Positions 4,024-5,037 of a stretch of DNA of 5,037 bases are shown one piece after another. Origin of the DNA: an uncultured Solirubrobacterales bacterium (lineage in GTDB: Bacteria; Actinomycetota; Thermoleophilia; Solirubrobacterales; Solirubrobacteraceae); assembly GCA_903830015.1 (NCBI GenBank), contig CAIKSH010000364.1, forward strand, positions 1 to 5,037, written 5' to 3'. The notes beneath the pieces are model-generated. The model had not been told where the DNA came from, did no database searches, and worked only from the letters and a program-made list of their open reading frames with translations. How positions within the stretch are numbered: the stretch's first letter is position 1; the number at the start of each line of letters is the position of its first letter. The position numbers and the translations under genes are program-made.

Positions 4024-5037
4024 GCGACGGGGTCCTGATCGTCGGCGGGGGCCTTGCTGGCCAGCGCTGCGCCGAAGCCCTGCGGCAGGGCGGCTACGAG
4101 GGACCGGTGCGGATAGTAAGCGCGGAGCCCCACGCCCCCTACGACCGTCCCCCGCTCTCCAAGGAGCTGCTCGCCGGCGCCAAGGAGCACGAGGAGATCA
4201 CCTTCCGGCCCGACGAGTGGCACGAGGAAAAGGGAATCGAGCTCATCCTGGGAGACCCGGCGGTCTCACTTGATCCCGACGCCCGGCTCGTAGCGCTCGA
4301 GTCGGGCGCAGAGCTCTCGTACGACGAGCTGTTGATCGCCACCGGCAGCCGCCCCGTGACTCTCCCCGGCACCGAGGGACTGGAGAACGTACAGGCGCTG
4401 CGAACAGTCGACGACGCCCTGCGCCTCAGGGAGGCGCTGCGGCCCGGCTCGCGCCTGGCAATCGTCGGCGCCGGCCTCATCAGCCAGGAGGTTGCCTCGA
4501 CGGCCAGCAAGCGCGACGTGAGCGTGACCCTCATCGAGGCGGAGCCGCTGCCTCTCGCCCGCGCCCTACACCCCGACCTGGCCCTCTGGCTGGTGGAGAT
4601 GCAGCGCTCGGCCGGTATCGACGTAAGGCTCGACACCGCCGTCACCGAGATCATCAGCGAGGGTGACCAGGCAGTAGCCCTGAAGCTCAGCGACGGCAGC
4701 CGGCTCGAGGTCGACCACGTTCTCGTGGCCATCGGGATCCGGCCCGCCGCCGAGTGGCTTCCCGACGGGCTCGAGGCGCTCCTCGAGCGGCCGGAGATCC
4801 ACGCTGCCGGTGACGTAGCCGGCGGCGAGCACTGGGAAGCCGCCGGGCGCCAGGGGCGGGCCGCCGCCCAGGAGATCCTTGGCAACCCGCCGGCCGCGGA
4901 GCCACTGAGCAGCTGGTGGACCGACATCCACGGAGTCCGTATCCAGGGCTTCGGGAGCTCGAACGATGCCGACGAGCTCCAGGTCGACGGGGACATGGAC
5001 GAGCCCTGTTTCACCGCCGTCGCCCTGCGCGACGGCA
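4020..5037 (+). CDS. NAD(P)H/FAD-dependent ferredoxin-reductase-type oxidoreductase (runs off right edge)
   Basis: The first 339 residues are present; the family is usually about 400 long, so only the C-terminal end is missing. The start is GTG at 4020, overlapping the previous stop (GTGA) and placing the FAD-binding VLIVGGGLAG at residues 5-14. Next come PYDRPPLSKELL (40-51), the signature of the rhodocoxin/putidaredoxin reductase group, and ATGSRP (107-112). The second dinucleotide fold has GAGLISQEVAS (150-160), ending in TLIEAE (170-175), where Glu173 favours NADH over NADPH. AAGDVA (262-267) is the second FAD contact. SSWWTDIHGVRIQGFG (297-312) opens the reductase C-terminal domain. No membrane segment is present, so it is cytoplasmic. 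It probably draws electrons from NADH and delivers them to a ferredoxin or, by position, to the heme membrane protein. The stretch between residues 249 and 262 looks shorter than usual. Confidence 0.9.
   Translation, partial: MSDGVLIVGGGLAGQRCAEALRQGGYEGPVRIVSAEPHAPYDRPPLSKELLAGAKEHEEITFRPDEWHEEKGIELILGDPAVSLDPDARLVALESGAELSYDELLIATGSRPVTLPGTEGLENVQALRTVDDALRLREALRPGSRLAIVGAGLISQEVASTASKRDVSVTLIEAEPLPLARALHPDLALWLVEMQRSAGIDVRLDTAVTEIISEGDQAVALKLSDGSRLEVDHVLVAIGIRPAAEWLPDGLEALLERPEIHAAGDVAGGEHWEAAGRQGRAAAQEILGNPPAAEPLSSWWTDIHGVRIQGFGSSNDADELQVDGDMDEPCFTAVALRDG

Noticed and set aside
4139..5014. Minus-strand open frame of 291 codons
   Set aside because: It is entirely antisense to the FAD reductase, whose motifs are unmistakable. 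The Ser/Arg-rich translation has no recognisable domain.

Overview
The window is strongly GC-rich, densely packed and uses several GTG starts. The proteins carry actinobacterial hallmarks: a RegX3-like response regulator and a rhodocoxin/putidaredoxin-type FAD reductase. An actinomycete is likely, and a deep-branching group such as Thermoleophilia/Solirubrobacterales is plausible, but this is inference from protein style with no marker gene in view.

Layout. The left third (1-1406) lies on the minus strand and holds a two-component system: an OmpR/PhoB-family response regulator (699-1406), followed 2 nt downstream by a sensor histidine kinase (696 down to 1) whose catalytic half runs off the left edge. 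A divergent intergenic region of about 100 bp (1407-1506) contains a perfect 16-bp inverted repeat and a candidate leaderless promoter for the regulator. From 1507 to the right edge everything reads on the plus strand: two small membrane-anchored or secreted low-complexity proteins (1507-1938 and 1988-2368), an ApbE-type FAD:protein FMN transferase (2369-3382), a five-helix bis-heme ferric-reductase-like membrane protein (3379-4023), and an NAD(P)H/FAD reductase (4020 to beyond 5037) cut by the right edge. The last four genes are joined by a 0-nt junction and two 4-nt stop/start overlaps, so they are almost certainly one translationally coupled operon.

How the genes may work together (inference). 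The cytoplasmic FAD reductase would take electrons from NADH, and the membrane protein with His54/His68/His130/His143 would carry them across the membrane through two stacked hemes. ApbE points to a covalently flavinylated acceptor protein. No FMN acceptor is visible in the window, and the usual extracytoplasmic FMN-binding domain protein is absent. In its usual place sit two unrecognised anchored proteins. They share a basic beta-prone segment, and one ends in a very acidic, His-containing tail. This is a candidate trans-membrane electron export or metal-reduction module, possibly controlled by the divergent two-component system. There is no RNA gene, mobile element, CRISPR array or gene-free stretch over 300 bp.
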